DNA of 60,764 bases from Paenibacillus camerounensis (lineage in GTDB: Bacteria; Bacillota; Bacilli; Paenibacillales; Paenibacillaceae). This document shows positions 7,639 to 17,107 of the stretch, one piece after another. The notes below the pieces were generated by a model, which saw only the letters and a program-made list of their open reading frames with translations, ran no database searches and was not told the origin of the DNA. How positions within the stretch are numbered: the first letter of the stretch is position 1; every line of letters begins with the position of its first letter. The translations under genes and the position numbers were made by a program. The DNA is taken from the NCBI RefSeq assembly GCF_000723885.1, contig NZ_CCDG010000071.1, positions 1 through 60,764 of the forward strand, in the 5' to 3' direction.

Positions 7639-8478
7639 ATGGAGTACAGTCTGGCTTTTGACGGAGTTGTGTTCCGGTATCCGGACACGGTGAAGCCGGC
7701 GCTGCAGGGACTGAGCTGTGCGGTGCCGAAAGGCAGCCGGACAGCAGTGCTCGGGCACAACGGCTCGGGCAAATCGACTCTGCTGCTGCAGGCTGTCGGC
7801 GTTCTGCGCCCGCAGCAGGGCAGCATTATGGTATCGGGCAGACAGCTCGGGTATAACCGGAAAGAGCTGGCGGACCTGCGGCGCAGGGCCGGCCTTGTGT
7901 TCCAGGACCCGGAGCAGCAGCTGATTCTGAGTACGCCGCAGGACGATATTTCCTTCGGTCTGCGCGGAACCGGAATGGAGGAGCCAGAGATCCTGCGGCG
8001 CTGCGGCAAAGTGCTTGAACTGCTGAATCTGGCGGAGATCAAAGACAAGCCGGTTCATCAGCTCAGTCTGGGGCAGAAAAAGCGCACGGCGCTTGCGGGT
8101 GTGCTGGCAATGGAGCCGGAGCTGATCCTGCTCGATGAGCCGACGTCCTACCTGGACCCGCAGTCTGAAGCGCAGCTGCTCTCGGGGCTGGAGCGCATTC
8201 ATGCAGCAGGAGCAACAATCGTAATGGCGACGCATGACATGAACCTGGCTTACCGCTGGGCGGACTGGATTATTGTACTGGACCGGGGCAGCTGCCGGGC
8301 GGCAGGAACACCGGAGGAGATCTTTGCCGGCCATGCTGTTCTGCGGGATGCCGGCCTGGGTCTGCCGCTGCTGGCAGAGCTGTGGTACAGCCTGCCCGGA
8401 CAGCTGACAAGGGGGCAGCAGGCCCCGAGGAACGCTGCTGATTTCAAGAGTGCGCTGGCCCGGCTGCTTGGCAGCTGA
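7639..8478 (+). CDS. cbiO: Cobalt transporter ATP-binding subunit CbiO
   Basis: A 279-residue ABC ATPase energising cobalt uptake. Walker A is GHNGSGKST (39-47), the Q-loop follows FQDPEQQ (near 89-94), the signature is LSLGQ (142-146), Walker B is LILLDE (162-167), and the H-loop His199 is in THD. The C-terminal ~60 residues are the family-typical extension. A single CbiO presumably forms a homodimer. The start is preceded by AAGGAGAATAG. It is separated from the corrin-ring genes by only 45 bp, so transport and synthesis are co-expressed. Confidence 0.95.
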   Translation: MEYSLAFDGVVFRYPDTVKPALQGLSCAVPKGSRTAVLGHNGSGKSTLLLQAVGVLRPQQGSIMVSGRQLGYNRKELADLRRRAGLVFQDPEQQLILSTPQDDISFGLRGTGMEEPEILRRCGKVLELLNLAEIKDKPVHQLSLGQKKRTALAGVLAMEPELILLDEPTSYLDPQSEAQLLSGLERIHAAGATIVMATHDMNLAYRWADWIIVLDRGSCRAAGTPEEIFAGHAVLRDAGLGLPLLAELWYSLPGQLTRGQQAPRNAADFKSALARLLGS

Positions 8479-8523
8479 ACGCAGCGCGGCATCACTAATA
8501 CATTGTAGAACGGGGAGATTGGG

Positions 8524-10485
8524 ATGGAGAAACAAGGGAAACTGCTGATTATCGGCTTCGGCCCCGGTGCCCTGGAGCAGATTACCGGGCGAGCCCTGGC
8601 TGCGATTGAAGAGAGTGAGGCTGTAATCGGCTACAACACTTATGTGGAGCTGATCAAGCCGCTGCTCACTCATCAGGAGATTGTCGGCACCGGAATGACT
8701 GAGGAGGTCAGCCGCGCGCAGGAGGCGGTGCGCCGGGCAGAAGCGGGCCAGATCATTGCCGTAATCTCCAGCGGGGACGCCGGAGTATACGGAATGGCCG
8801 GACTTGTCTATGAGGTGCTGATCGAGCACGGCTGGAATCGTCATAGCGGTGTGGAAGTCGAGGTGATTCCCGGCATATCGGCAATTCAGTCCTGTGCTTC
8901 ACTGCTGGGCGCGCCGGTGATGCACGACTCCTGCACCATTAGCCTTAGTGACCATCTGACGCCATGGGACAGCATTGCTGCACGTATTGAAGCGGCAGCA
9001 GCGGCAGATTTCGTTATCGCCTTCTACAATCCGCGCAGCGGCCGGCGGACGCAGCAGATTGAGGAGGCACGCGGTATTCTGCTCCGCTACCGCGAACCGT
9101 CCACTCCAGTCGGTATCGTCAAGAATGCCTACAGGGACCGCCAGCAGACCATTGTAACAACGCTGCAGGCAATGCCTATGGAGGAAATAGGTATGCTCTC
9201 AACGGTTATTGTCGGCAACTCGGCCACCACGGTCTATGACGGCCTGATGATCACGCCGCGCGGCTATGAACGCAAGTATGTTCTTGGCGCGCAGACACAG
9301 GTACTGAAGCCGCATGAGCGGCTGCGCACAGCGGCGGAGCCATGGTCACTTGCGGCCGGTTCCAGCGAGAGCCCGAACGGGTGCGGGGCCATAACCGGCA
9401 GTAATGAGGGCAGCAGCGCGGACAAAAAAACCATACTGCTTGTGGGCCACGGAAGCCGGGTTGAAGCCGGCAATGAGGAACTGCTCGGCTTTACAGCCCG
9501 GCTTGCGGCAAGCCGGCCGGAGCTGAATATAGAAACCTGCTTTATTGAGCTGGCATCCCCTTCCATTGCCGAAGGCATCGAGCGCTGTGTTGCGGGCGGA
9601 GCAAAGGCTGTATATGTAGTGCCGATTATTTTATTTGCAGCCGGTCATTCCAAGCTTGACATCCCGATGGCGATCGACCGCGCCAAAAAGAAATATCCGG
9701 GAGTGGAATTTGTATACGGTCGTCCAATTGGCGTGCAGGAGCGGGCGGCGGATATTGTGCTGGACCGGATTAAGGAGGCCGTACCGGCAGCCCTGGAGAA
9801 TAAAGTCCCGGGTGCTCCGGTCCCGGCTGAGGACACTGTCGTGCTTATGATGGGCCGCGGGGGGAGTGACCCTGATGCCAACAGTGATTTCTATAAGCTG
9901 TCCAGGCTGCTGTGGGAAAAGACGGCATATAAAAGTGTGGAAAGCTGCTTCATCGCTATTACCAGGCCTTCGCTGGATGAAGGGCTGGAGCGTTGCCTGG
10001 TGCTGGGCGCACGTAAAATCATTGTACAGCCGTACCTGCTGTTCACAGGCGTGCTGATGCAGCAGTTTACAGATCGCGTCACTGCCTTTGCCGAAGCCCA
10101 CCCTGAAACAGAAGTAGAGCTGGGCGGTTATATCGGCACTCATCCGCTGCTGGCAGAAATGATGAACGGCCGGATTGATGAGGTGCTGAACGGCCGGAGC
10201 TTTGCCAATTGCGATAACTGCAGATACCGCGACGAAGCTGCGGAGCACCACCATCACCACCATCACGGTGAGGATGGGCACGGCCATCACCACGGAGAAG
10301 AAGGGCATAGCCATCACGGGCATTCGCACAGCCATCATCATGGTGATGCCGGCCACCATCATCACGGTCACCACCACGGCCACGAGCATGGCGATGAGTG
10401 TGCTCCGCGAAGCACGGATATCTTGGAGCACGCTGAGACTGCAGCGGCAGGAACAGCTGCAGCAGGCAGCCCGAAGGAGCTGTAG
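8524..10485 (+). CDS. cbiX: CbiH-CbiX fusion: C17-methyltransferase and cobaltochelatase with His-rich tail
   Basis: A 653-residue fusion. Residues 1-245 are a precorrin-3B C17-methyltransferase (CbiH/CobJ), with the SAM-site motif GFGPGALEQIT near 11 and SSGDAGVYGMAG near 82. Residues 302-560 form a two-halved CbiX cobaltochelatase; the first half has VGHGSR, the second VLMMGRGGSDPD. A C-D-N-C pair follows at about 563-568, then roughly 28 histidines between 574 and 630 spaced by Gly, Asp and Glu. Long CbiX proteins are known with a Cys-pair iron-sulfur site and a His-rich tail that may hold cobalt. Joining the chelatase to a downstream methyltransferase is less common and could channel intermediates. 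Confidence 0.92.
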   Translation: MEKQGKLLIIGFGPGALEQITGRALAAIEESEAVIGYNTYVELIKPLLTHQEIVGTGMTEEVSRAQEAVRRAEAGQIIAVISSGDAGVYGMAGLVYEVLIEHGWNRHSGVEVEVIPGISAIQSCASLLGAPVMHDSCTISLSDHLTPWDSIAARIEAAAAADFVIAFYNPRSGRRTQQIEEARGILLRYREPSTPVGIVKNAYRDRQQTIVTTLQAMPMEEIGMLSTVIVGNSATTVYDGLMITPRGYERKYVLGAQTQVLKPHERLRTAAEPWSLAAGSSESPNGCGAITGSNEGSSADKKTILLVGHGSRVEAGNEELLGFTARLAASRPELNIETCFIELASPSIAEGIERCVAGGAKAVYVVPIILFAAGHSKLDIPMAIDRAKKKYPGVEFVYGRPIGVQERAADIVLDRIKEAVPAALENKVPGAPVPAEDTVVLMMGRGGSDPDANSDFYKLSRLLWEKTAYKSVESCFIAITRPSLDEGLERCLVLGARKIIVQPYLLFTGVLMQQFTDRVTAFAEAHPETEVELGGYIGTHPLLAEMMNGRIDEVLNGRSFANCDNCRYRDEAAEHHHHHHHGEDGHGHHHGEEGHSHHGHSHSHHHGDAGHHHHGHHHGHEHGDECAPRSTDILEHAETAAAGTAAAGSPKEL

Positions 10486-10490
10486 CTGCG

Positions 10491-11348
10491 GTGATTCTGA
10501 TGCTGTGCGGTACGGGCGATGCACGGGAGCTGGCGGTGCTGCTGGCGGGCCGGGGGCTTCCGCTGACGGCTTCGGTGGTGACGGAGAGCGCAGCGGAGCG
10601 GCTTGCCGCAGCCGGAATCAGCACCATAACCGGGCGGCTGAACCGGGAGGGAATGGGCTTGCTTTTGCAGGACCGGGGCTATCGTGCGGTAGTGGATGCC
10701 AGTCATCCCTTTGCGCTTGAAGCCCATGCCAATGCAATGCAGGCTGCGGCGGCGCTTGAGCTGCCGTATTTCCGCTATGAGCGTCCGGGACTTGCCTTTG
10801 CTGCCCATCCACGGCTTGTCATTGTGCATTCCTATGAGGAGGCGGCGCTTGCGGCGAAGAAGATTAAAGGCTCAGTTATGCTGACAACCGGAGGCAAGAC
10901 ACTGGAGATTTTTGCAGGGCAGCTGCTGGGTGATCCTGAGATCCGTCTGACGGTCAGGCTGCTGCCCTGCCTGGACAATATGGAGAAATGCCTCAGTCTG
11001 GGGATTGAGCAGCGTAATGTTATCGCGATGCAGGGGCCTTTTTCACGGGAAATGAACGAGGCGTTGTTCCGGCAATACGGCACACAGGTGATGATTACCA
11101 AGGAGAGCGGAGCCGAGGGCTCAGTGGAAGAAAAGCTGCGGGCTGCGCTGGATATGGGGCTATATGTCATTCTTATTGTGCGGCCCAAGCTTGATTTTAC
11201 CGGTAACGGGGGAATCTATCATTCCTTTGCAGGGCTTGCAGAGGCGGTGGAGGCTGCTCTGGCGACGGATGATGGCGGATGCGCCGGCAGCCAGTCAATT
11301 AAAGGGAGGGTTAACCAGTGGATTTCGGAACAGAGTTTAAGCCGCTGA
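10491..11348 (+). CDS. cbiJ: Precorrin-6A / cobalt-precorrin-6A reductase
   Basis: A 285-residue CbiJ/CobK reductase that uses NAD(P)H to reduce the corrin macrocycle. Family segments include CGTGDAREL at the N-terminus, VDASHPFA near residue 70, MLTTGGKTL near 130, and TKESG near 205. The GTG start at 10491 has AAGGAG about 12 bases upstream, overlapping the end of the preceding gene region. The last ~30 bases overlap cbiC. The final ~25 residues look loosely conserved, as expected where two genes overlap. Confidence 0.92.
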   Translation: MILMLCGTGDARELAVLLAGRGLPLTASVVTESAAERLAAAGISTITGRLNREGMGLLLQDRGYRAVVDASHPFALEAHANAMQAAAALELPYFRYERPGLAFAAHPRLVIVHSYEEAALAAKKIKGSVMLTTGGKTLEIFAGQLLGDPEIRLTVRLLPCLDNMEKCLSLGIEQRNVIAMQGPFSREMNEALFRQYGTQVMITKESGAEGSVEEKLRAALDMGLYVILIVRPKLDFTGNGGIYHSFAGLAEAVEAALATDDGGCAGSQSIKGRVNQWISEQSLSR

Positions 11349-11998
11349 CGGTACAGCCGCAGGAGATTGAAGGCCTTAGCTTTCAGATGATTACAGAGGA
11401 GCTCGGCAGCCATGATTTCACTGCAGCGCAGTATCCGGTGGTGCAGCGGATTATCCATGCTTCGGCTGATTTTGAGCTGGGACGCAGCCTGGTGTTCCAT
11501 CCGCAGGCTATTGAGGCGGGGATTAAGGCGATTCTGGACGGAAAACCGGTTATCGCTGATGTGCGGATGGTGGAGGCAGGAATTGCTAAAGAACGGCTTC
11601 ATCGTTACGGCGGAGAGGTCCGTGTCCATATCTCCGACCCGGATGTGGTTGAGGCAGCAGCGGCGCTGGGGCTTACCCGGGCGATTATGGCAACACGCAA
11701 AGCCTGTGCGGAGGCGCCGGGCGGGATTTATGTCATCGGCAATGCACCTACTGCGCTGCTGGAGCTGATCCGTCTGATCAAAGCAGGCGAGGCGCAGCCG
11801 GGACTTGTGATCGGCATGCCGGTTGGTTTCGTATCTGCCGCTGAATCCAAGGATGAGCTGCGCAAGCTGGATATCCCATACATTACGAATATCGGCCGTA
11901 AAGGCGGCAGCACTATCGTAGTGGCAGCAGTCAATGCGCTAAGCCTGCTGGCCGTGCGCCGGGCAGCTGAGACGGATGCCTCCCTTAAGCGGCGATGA
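11318..11998 (+). CDS. cbiC: Cobalt-precorrin-8X methylmutase
   Basis: A 226-residue CbiC/CobH enzyme that shifts the C11 methyl to C12, giving cobyrinic acid. The catalytic histidine is His47 in RIIHASADF. Other conserved stretches are VFHPQAIEAG, DVRMVEAGI, and the GMPVGFVSAAESK region near 165. The start is GTG at 11318, with AAAGGGAGGG well placed upstream; it overlaps the 3' end of cbiJ by 31 bp. The stop overlaps the cbiD start as ATGA. Confidence 0.94.
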   Translation: MDFGTEFKPLTVQPQEIEGLSFQMITEELGSHDFTAAQYPVVQRIIHASADFELGRSLVFHPQAIEAGIKAILDGKPVIADVRMVEAGIAKERLHRYGGEVRVHISDPDVVEAAAALGLTRAIMATRKACAEAPGGIYVIGNAPTALLELIRLIKAGEAQPGLVIGMPVGFVSAAESKDELRKLDIPYITNIGRKGGSTIVVAAVNALSLLAVRRAAETDASLKRR

Positions 11999-13113
11999 CT
12001 GCGAGCAGGGAAGCTGCCGGGAGCCAGGGGCCGCTGCGCCGGGGATACACCACCGGCGCGTGTGCGGCAGCCGCAGCCAAGGGAGCGGCGCATCTGCTTA
12101 TCACAGGCGAGGAGCTGGCAAGTGTAGAGCTCCTGCTGCCGGCGGGCTTCAGCCACAGCTTTGAGCTGACCGGCTGGCAGCGCAGCGGAGGCGCGGACGG
12201 CACAGCAGTCTGCGCTACAATAAAGGACGCCGGAGACGATCCTGACGCGACGCACCGGGCCAGAATTGAAGCAGCGGTCAGCTGGCTTGACCAGCCCGGT
12301 GTGGAGATTGACGGCGGGCTAGGCGTCGGCCGGGTAACCAAGCCGGGGCTGCCTGTCCCGGTAGGCGAAGCCGCAATCAATCCGGTGCCGCGGAGGATGA
12401 TCCGCGAAGCGGTCTCGGAGGTGCTTGAGGAACACGGCGCGGCGCGCGGGCTGCGGGTGGTCATCAGCGTGCCGGAAGGCGGGGCGATTGCGCTGAAGAC
12501 GCTCAATCCGCGTCTGGGCATCCTCGGCGGCATTTCCATCCTGGGCACACGGGGCGTCGTAACCCCGTTCTCGACCGAGGCTTATCAGGCCAGCATCGTT
12601 CAGGCCATTTCGGTAGCCGCGGCTGCCGGGAACCGCCAGCTGGTCCTGACCACCGGCGGCAGCAGCGAAAAGTACGCGATAGCGATGTTCCCGGAGCTGC
12701 CGGAGGAAGCCTTTATCCAGATGGGGGAGTATGTGGGCTTCTCGCTCGGCCATGCGAAGGCTTACGGCTTCCACAAGGTGACCCTTGTGGGCATGGCCGG
12801 CAAATACTCCAAGGTTGCGCAGGGTGCAATGCTGATTCACTCCAAAAATGCACCGGTGGATTTTGGCTTCCTTTCAGCCGTTGCCCTAGAGGCGGGAGCG
12901 GATGAGCAGACAGCCCAGGCGATTGCCGGTGCGAATACCGCTTCACAGGTGGTGGATTTGATGACGGAGGCGGGAAATGAAATGTTTTTTGAGCTGCTGT
13001 GCCGTTACGGCTGCCTGCAATGCCTCAAGCAGGTGGATGGGGGCATGACAGTCGAAATGGTACTGATTACGATGAAGGGCCGGAGGCTGGGAAGGGCGGA
13101 GATCCGTGGATAA
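11995..13113 (+). CDS. cbiD: Cobalt-precorrin-5B C1-methyltransferase CbiD
   Basis: A 372-residue CbiD, diagnostic of the anaerobic (early cobalt) pathway, which methylates C1 after loss of acetaldehyde. The N-terminal signature RRGYTTGACAAAAAK is clear at about 17-31. A glycine-rich central region (GVGRVTKPGLP) and the LTTGGSSEK segment fit the family. Its presence with CbiG and CbiX fixes the route as anaerobic. It overlaps cbiC by 4 bp and the next gene by 8 bp. Confidence 0.95.
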   Translation: MTASREAAGSQGPLRRGYTTGACAAAAAKGAAHLLITGEELASVELLLPAGFSHSFELTGWQRSGGADGTAVCATIKDAGDDPDATHRARIEAAVSWLDQPGVEIDGGLGVGRVTKPGLPVPVGEAAINPVPRRMIREAVSEVLEEHGAARGLRVVISVPEGGAIALKTLNPRLGILGGISILGTRGVVTPFSTEAYQASIVQAISVAAAAGNRQLVLTTGGSSEKYAIAMFPELPEEAFIQMGEYVGFSLGHAKAYGFHKVTLVGMAGKYSKVAQGAMLIHSKNAPVDFGFLSAVALEAGADEQTAQAIAGANTASQVVDLMTEAGNEMFFELLCRYGCLQCLKQVDGGMTVEMVLITMKGRRLGRAEIRG

Positions 13114-14374
13114 TGTTATCTGTGTCATAGGCATCGGGGAAGACGGCGCAGGGGGGCTGACAACACAGAGTCAGCGCATCATCGAGGAATGCGGAGTGCT
13201 CTGCGGCGGGGAGCGGCAGCTGTCGTTTTTCCCCCGTTTCACAGGTGAAACCATCACTCTGCAGGGCGGGCTGGAACGCTTTGCTGAAAGACTGGACCAA
13301 GTGCGCCGGGAGCATAAGACGGTTGTGCTGGCTTCGGGCGACCCGCTGTTTTTTGGCATTGCCGGTTATCTGGTACGCCGGTTCGGGCCGCGTCAGGTTG
13401 AGGTTATTCCGCATTACAGCAGCGTTCAGCTTGCTTTTGCCCGGCTGGGTGACAGCTGGCAGGATGCAGAGCTGATCAGTCTGCACGGGCGTCCGGTGCA
13501 GGGGCTGGCCCAGCGGATCGACGGCAGGGCGAAGGTTGCGCTGCTGACGGATGAGGTGAATACCCCGGCGCGGATTGCGGCATACCTGCTGGATTTCGGC
13601 ATGAAGGAATATGAGGCCTTCGTCTGCGAGCATCTGGGCGGTCCGGATGAGCGCTGCAGCTTTTGGGAGCTGGAGGACATGTCCCGGCATGAGTTTGCGT
13701 CGCTTAATGTGGTTATTCTGCGCAGTAAGCCGGGAAGCGGGGGCCGCCGCAGGCGCGGCTTTGCATATCCGGATGAAGCCTTTGCCCAGCGTAAGCCGGA
13801 AAAAGGGCTGATCACGAAGCGCGAGGTCCGCGCATTTGTGTTGTCCGAGCTGAATCTGGCGGAGAACGCGGTGGTGTGGGATATCGGCTCAGGGTCAGGG
13901 GCGGTTGCTGCAGAATGTGCGCGGATTGCCCGCCTCGGTAAGGTATATGCTGTGGAAAAAGAAGCGGTTAACCTGCCGAATATGGAAGCGAACCGTCGTG
14001 AATTCCGTGCCGACTATACCATTGTTCACAGCAGGGCCCCGGAGGGGCTGGAACAGCTTCCTGACCCGGATGCTGTATTCATCGGAGGCAGCGGCGGCGA
14101 GCTTGCAGATATTATTGCCCGTGCGGCTGAGCGGCTGCGTCCGGGCGGCGTTATCGTCATTTCGGCGATTACCATTGAGACGCTGCACGGGAGCATGACG
14201 GCGCTGGCAGCGGCGGGACTCAAGACGGAGGTTACACAGCTGCAGGCGTCGCGGGGCAGGCCGATTCTCGGCATGACCCGGTTTGAAGGATTGAACCCAG
14301 TCTTTGTAGTCAGTGCGGCTAAGCCGGAAGGAATGGCCGGGGAGACCGGTAATCTAATAAAAGGGGATGCGTAA
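13106..14374 (+). CDS. cbiET: Bifunctional CbiE-CbiT precorrin methyltransferase/decarboxylase
   Basis: A 422-residue fusion (CobL type). Residues 1-205 form the CbiE methyltransferase, with VIGIGEDGAGGL at the start and SGDPLFFGIAGYL near 75. Residues 235-415 form CbiT, with the SAM-binding WDIGSGSGAVAAE near 253 and IGGSGGEL near 325. Together they methylate C5 and C15 and remove the C12 acetate carboxyl. The start is GTG at 13106, overlapping cbiD by 8 bp. Confidence 0.94.
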   Translation: MDNVICVIGIGEDGAGGLTTQSQRIIEECGVLCGGERQLSFFPRFTGETITLQGGLERFAERLDQVRREHKTVVLASGDPLFFGIAGYLVRRFGPRQVEVIPHYSSVQLAFARLGDSWQDAELISLHGRPVQGLAQRIDGRAKVALLTDEVNTPARIAAYLLDFGMKEYEAFVCEHLGGPDERCSFWELEDMSRHEFASLNVVILRSKPGSGGRRRRGFAYPDEAFAQRKPEKGLITKREVRAFVLSELNLAENAVVWDIGSGSGAVAAECARIARLGKVYAVEKEAVNLPNMEANRREFRADYTIVHSRAPEGLEQLPDPDAVFIGGSGGELADIIARAAERLRPGGVIVISAITIETLHGSMTALAAAGLKTEVTQLQASRGRPILGMTRFEGLNPVFVVSAAKPEGMAGETGNLIKGDA

Positions 14375-15184
14375 ATGGGCAACAATGAAGTGGAGGGACT
14401 GGAGCAGGCTGCCGGCGCTGAAGAGTGGTTTTTGGATCTGGAGGAGGAGCTGCCGGCCGAGGAGGAACCCGGCTTACTTACTGTAGGTACACTTTATGGG
14501 GTTGGTGTGGGCCCGGGAGACCCGGAGCTGATTACAGTCAAGGCCTGCCGCCTGCTTAAGGAATGTCCGGTTATCGCCTATCCTGCGGCACGGAAGGGCG
14601 GGAAATCCTACGCCCATGAAATCGTGGACATGTATGTAGATGCTGAGCAGAAAACGATGCTTGGCCTTGTTTTTCCGATGACCAAGGACCCTGTGCAGCT
14701 GGAGAACGGGTGGCGCTGGACAGTTGAGCTGTGCTGGAATGAGCTGCGGCACGGCAATGATGTGGCTTTTGTAACGGAGGGCGATCCGAATCTGTACAGC
14801 ACCTTCATTCATCTTGCCCGGCTTATGCAGGAGCTGCATCCCGTTGTGCCGGTGGTTTCGGTACCGGGAATTTCCTCGGTGCTTGGCGCTGCCGCCGCGC
14901 TGGAGCAGCCGCTCGCCGACGGCGACCAGCGGGTTGGCATCATTCCGGCGACGGATGACCGTGAGGCGCTTAAGGAGGCGCTGCTGCAGCATGATACGGT
15001 GGTCTTCCTAAAGGTAGCCAAGGTGCTGGATACCGTACTTGATGTACTGGAAGAGCTGGGCCTCGCCGGAAAAGCTTCGGTAGTGACCAAAGTGACCTCG
15101 CCGTACGAAACGGTATGGCGGGATGCCCGGGAGCTGCGCGGCCGGGAGCTGGAATACCTCAGCTTAATGGTGGTGAGCAAATGA
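14375..15184 (+). CDS. cbiL: Cobalt-precorrin-2 C20-methyltransferase
   Basis: A 269-residue CbiL/CobI methyltransferase acting directly after cobalt insertion. The SAM-site motifs GVGVGPGDPELITVKA (near 42) and TEGDPNLYST (near 132) and the VPGISS region are intact. An extra acidic N-terminal stretch of about 38 residues precedes the conserved core. If a start nearer the core were used the extension would vanish, but the ATG at 14375 immediately follows the cbiET stop and has AAGGGGA upstream. It overlaps cbiF as ATGA. Confidence 0.93.
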   Translation: MGNNEVEGLEQAAGAEEWFLDLEEELPAEEEPGLLTVGTLYGVGVGPGDPELITVKACRLLKECPVIAYPAARKGGKSYAHEIVDMYVDAEQKTMLGLVFPMTKDPVQLENGWRWTVELCWNELRHGNDVAFVTEGDPNLYSTFIHLARLMQELHPVVPVVSVPGISSVLGAAAALEQPLADGDQRVGIIPATDDREALKEALLQHDTVVFLKVAKVLDTVLDVLEELGLAGKASVVTKVTSPYETVWRDARELRGRELEYLSLMVVSK

Positions 15185-15987
15185 GCGGTGGACTTCAGCT
15201 GGAGCCTAAGGTGTACATTGTTGGTGCCGGGCCGGGCGATCCTGAGCTGATTACGGTCAAAGGCAGCCGGATTCTCCGCTCGGCGGATCTTGTCCTCTAT
15301 GCTGATTCTCTGGTCAGCGAAGTTCTGGTCAGCAGCGCGAAGCCCGGGGCTGAGGTAGTGCAGAGCTCCGGGCTTGATCTGGAGCAGCAGGTGGAGCTGA
15401 TGGCCCGTGCAGTCCAGGAAGGCCGGAGCGTAGCGCGTGTGCATACCGGTGATCCGGCTATGTACGGCGCCATTCTGGAGCAGATGTCGCTGCTTAAGCT
15501 GTGCGGCGTCCGCTGCGAGATCATTCCCGGCGTCAGCTCCGTGTTCGCATCGGCGGCGGCGCTCGGGGCCGAGCTGACCGTGCCGGAGCTGACACAGACG
15601 GTGATTCTGACCCGTGCCGGAGGACGCACGCCGGTGCCTGAGCGGGAGCAGCTTCGAGCTCTGGCCGCTCATCACTGCACGGTGGCGCTGTTTCTCAGCG
15701 CGGGGCTGGCGGGGCATGCGGCCGGTGAGTTTCTTGCTGCGGGCTGGAGCCCGGATACGCCTGTAGCTGTCGTCAAACGGGCTACCTGGCCGGATCAGCA
15801 GATTGTGCGGACGACGGTGCTGCATCTGGAGCGGGACCTGCAAGAGGCCGGCATTACCATGCATGCCATGATTCTTGCCGGCTGGGCGCTTGACCCGGAG
15901 CTGGTCAACCGGGATGCCCACCGCTCGAAGCTGTATGACCGCGCCTTTACCCACGGCTTCCGGCAGGGGAGCAGCCAGGATGGCTAG
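15181..15987 (+). CDS. cbiF: Cobalt-precorrin-4 C11-methyltransferase
   Basis: A 268-residue CbiF/CobM. The SAM-site motif IVGAGPGDPELITVKG lies near residue 11 and HTGDPAMYG near 96; the VPGVSS-equivalent is IPGVSSVFA. The chosen start ATGAGC overlaps the cbiL stop. A longer in-frame reading upstream would lie wholly inside cbiL and is rejected. It ends with 8 bp overlapping cbiG. Confidence 0.94.
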   Translation: MSGGLQLEPKVYIVGAGPGDPELITVKGSRILRSADLVLYADSLVSEVLVSSAKPGAEVVQSSGLDLEQQVELMARAVQEGRSVARVHTGDPAMYGAILEQMSLLKLCGVRCEIIPGVSSVFASAAALGAELTVPELTQTVILTRAGGRTPVPEREQLRALAAHHCTVALFLSAGLAGHAAGEFLAAGWSPDTPVAVVKRATWPDQQIVRTTVLHLERDLQEAGITMHAMILAGWALDPELVNRDAHRSKLYDRAFTHGFRQGSSQDG

Positions 15988-17107
15988 GCGTTATGCGGCT
16001 GTAGCCATTACCCGTAACGGCATCAGGCTGGCACTGAAGCTGGGCGGGCTGCTGGCGGATACTGAGGTCTACTGCTATGCCAAATACAGCGGAGAGCTGG
16101 AAGAGATGCCGGGGGAGCGGCGGATTTTTGACGGTCCGGTGAAGGAGCTGCTGCCTGCTCTGTTCAGCCGGTACGAAGCGGTTATTCTATTCTTCTCCCT
16201 TGGAGCCGCTGTCCGGCTGATGGCTCCGCTGCTGGAGAGCAAGCTGACCGACCCTGCTGTCATCGTGATCGACGAGGGCGGGCAGCATGTCATCAGCGTC
16301 CTGTCCGGCCACCTTGGCGGGGCTAACCGGCTGACTCTGGAGATTGCCGGGCTGCTGGACAGCCATCCTGTCATTACTACGGCCTCCGATGTGCAGGGCG
16401 TATTTGCGGCCGATCTGCTGGGCCGCGAATTCGGCTGGCGGCTGGAGGATTTCGCCCCGGTTAAAGGTGTAAGCGCCGCGCTGGTCAACGGCGAACCGGT
16501 TGCTGTGCTGCAGGAAGCCGGTGAGACCGGCTGGCTGCCTCCGGGAGCCGTACTGCCGGAGCATGTCCGGCTCTGCAGCGACATGGCAGAGCTGCTTCAG
16601 CAGCCGCTTCGCGCGGCGGTCATCATCACCGACCGGCTGCTTCAGCCGGCTGAGGCAGCTGCGCTTAGCGGGCTGCCTGCTGCAGTATACCGGCCGCGCA
16701 GCCTGGTGCTTGGCCTTGGCTGCAACCGCGGGACAGAAGCGGCCGAGCTTGAAGCAGCCGTTCTGGCGACGCTGGAGGAACTGCGGCTGTCTCCGCTGAG
16801 CGTCCGGGGCGCGGCGACCATTACGATCAAGGGCGATGAAGCCGGGCTGCTGGAGCTGTGCGGCAAATTCGGCTGGGAGCTTGATCTGTATACAGCGGAG
16901 CAGCTGAATACAGTGCCGCTTGAGCAGCCCTCAGCGGTTGTGTTCAAGGCAACCGGGGCTTATGGCGTCTGTGAACCGGCTGCTATCCTGTCTGCAGGCG
17001 GCGGGAAGCTGCTGCAGCCGAAGAAAAAGAGCGGCAATGTAACCATTGCCGTTGCCAGAGCGGCCTATGGCGGCAGGGAGGAGCAAGCGGATGAAAGAAC
17101 GCAGTGA
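15980..17107 (+). CDS. cbiG: Cobalt-precorrin-5A hydrolase CbiG
   Basis: A 375-residue CbiG that opens the delta-lactone and releases acetaldehyde in the anaerobic route. The conserved middle part IDEGGQHVISVLSGHLGGAN (about 97-116) is the family hallmark. The C-terminal domain starts near LVLGLGCNRG. The start at 15980 has GGGGAG upstream and follows the operon's pattern of short overlaps. Its stop lies within the next gene's first codons. Confidence 0.94.
   Translation: MARRYAAVAITRNGIRLALKLGGLLADTEVYCYAKYSGELEEMPGERRIFDGPVKELLPALFSRYEAVILFFSLGAAVRLMAPLLESKLTDPAVIVIDEGGQHVISVLSGHLGGANRLTLEIAGLLDSHPVITTASDVQGVFAADLLGREFGWRLEDFAPVKGVSAALVNGEPVAVLQEAGETGWLPPGAVLPEHVRLCSDMAELLQQPLRAAVIITDRLLQPAEAAALSGLPAAVYRPRSLVLGLGCNRGTEAAELEAAVLATLEELRLSPLSVRGAATITIKGDEAGLLELCGKFGWELDLYTAEQLNTVPLEQPSAVVFKATGAYGVCEPAAILSAGGGKLLQPKKKSGNVTIAVARAAYGGREEQADERTQ

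Noticed and set aside
7588..8844. A 418-codon antisense frame across cbiO and cbiH-cbiX
   Set aside because: It spans two real operon genes and their junction and has no start context.
10243..10400. Histidine-rich tail as a vector-derived His tag
   Set aside because: The histidines are interspersed with Gly, Glu, Asp and Ser over ~55 residues and the frame continues into native sequence; CbiX proteins naturally carry such tails.
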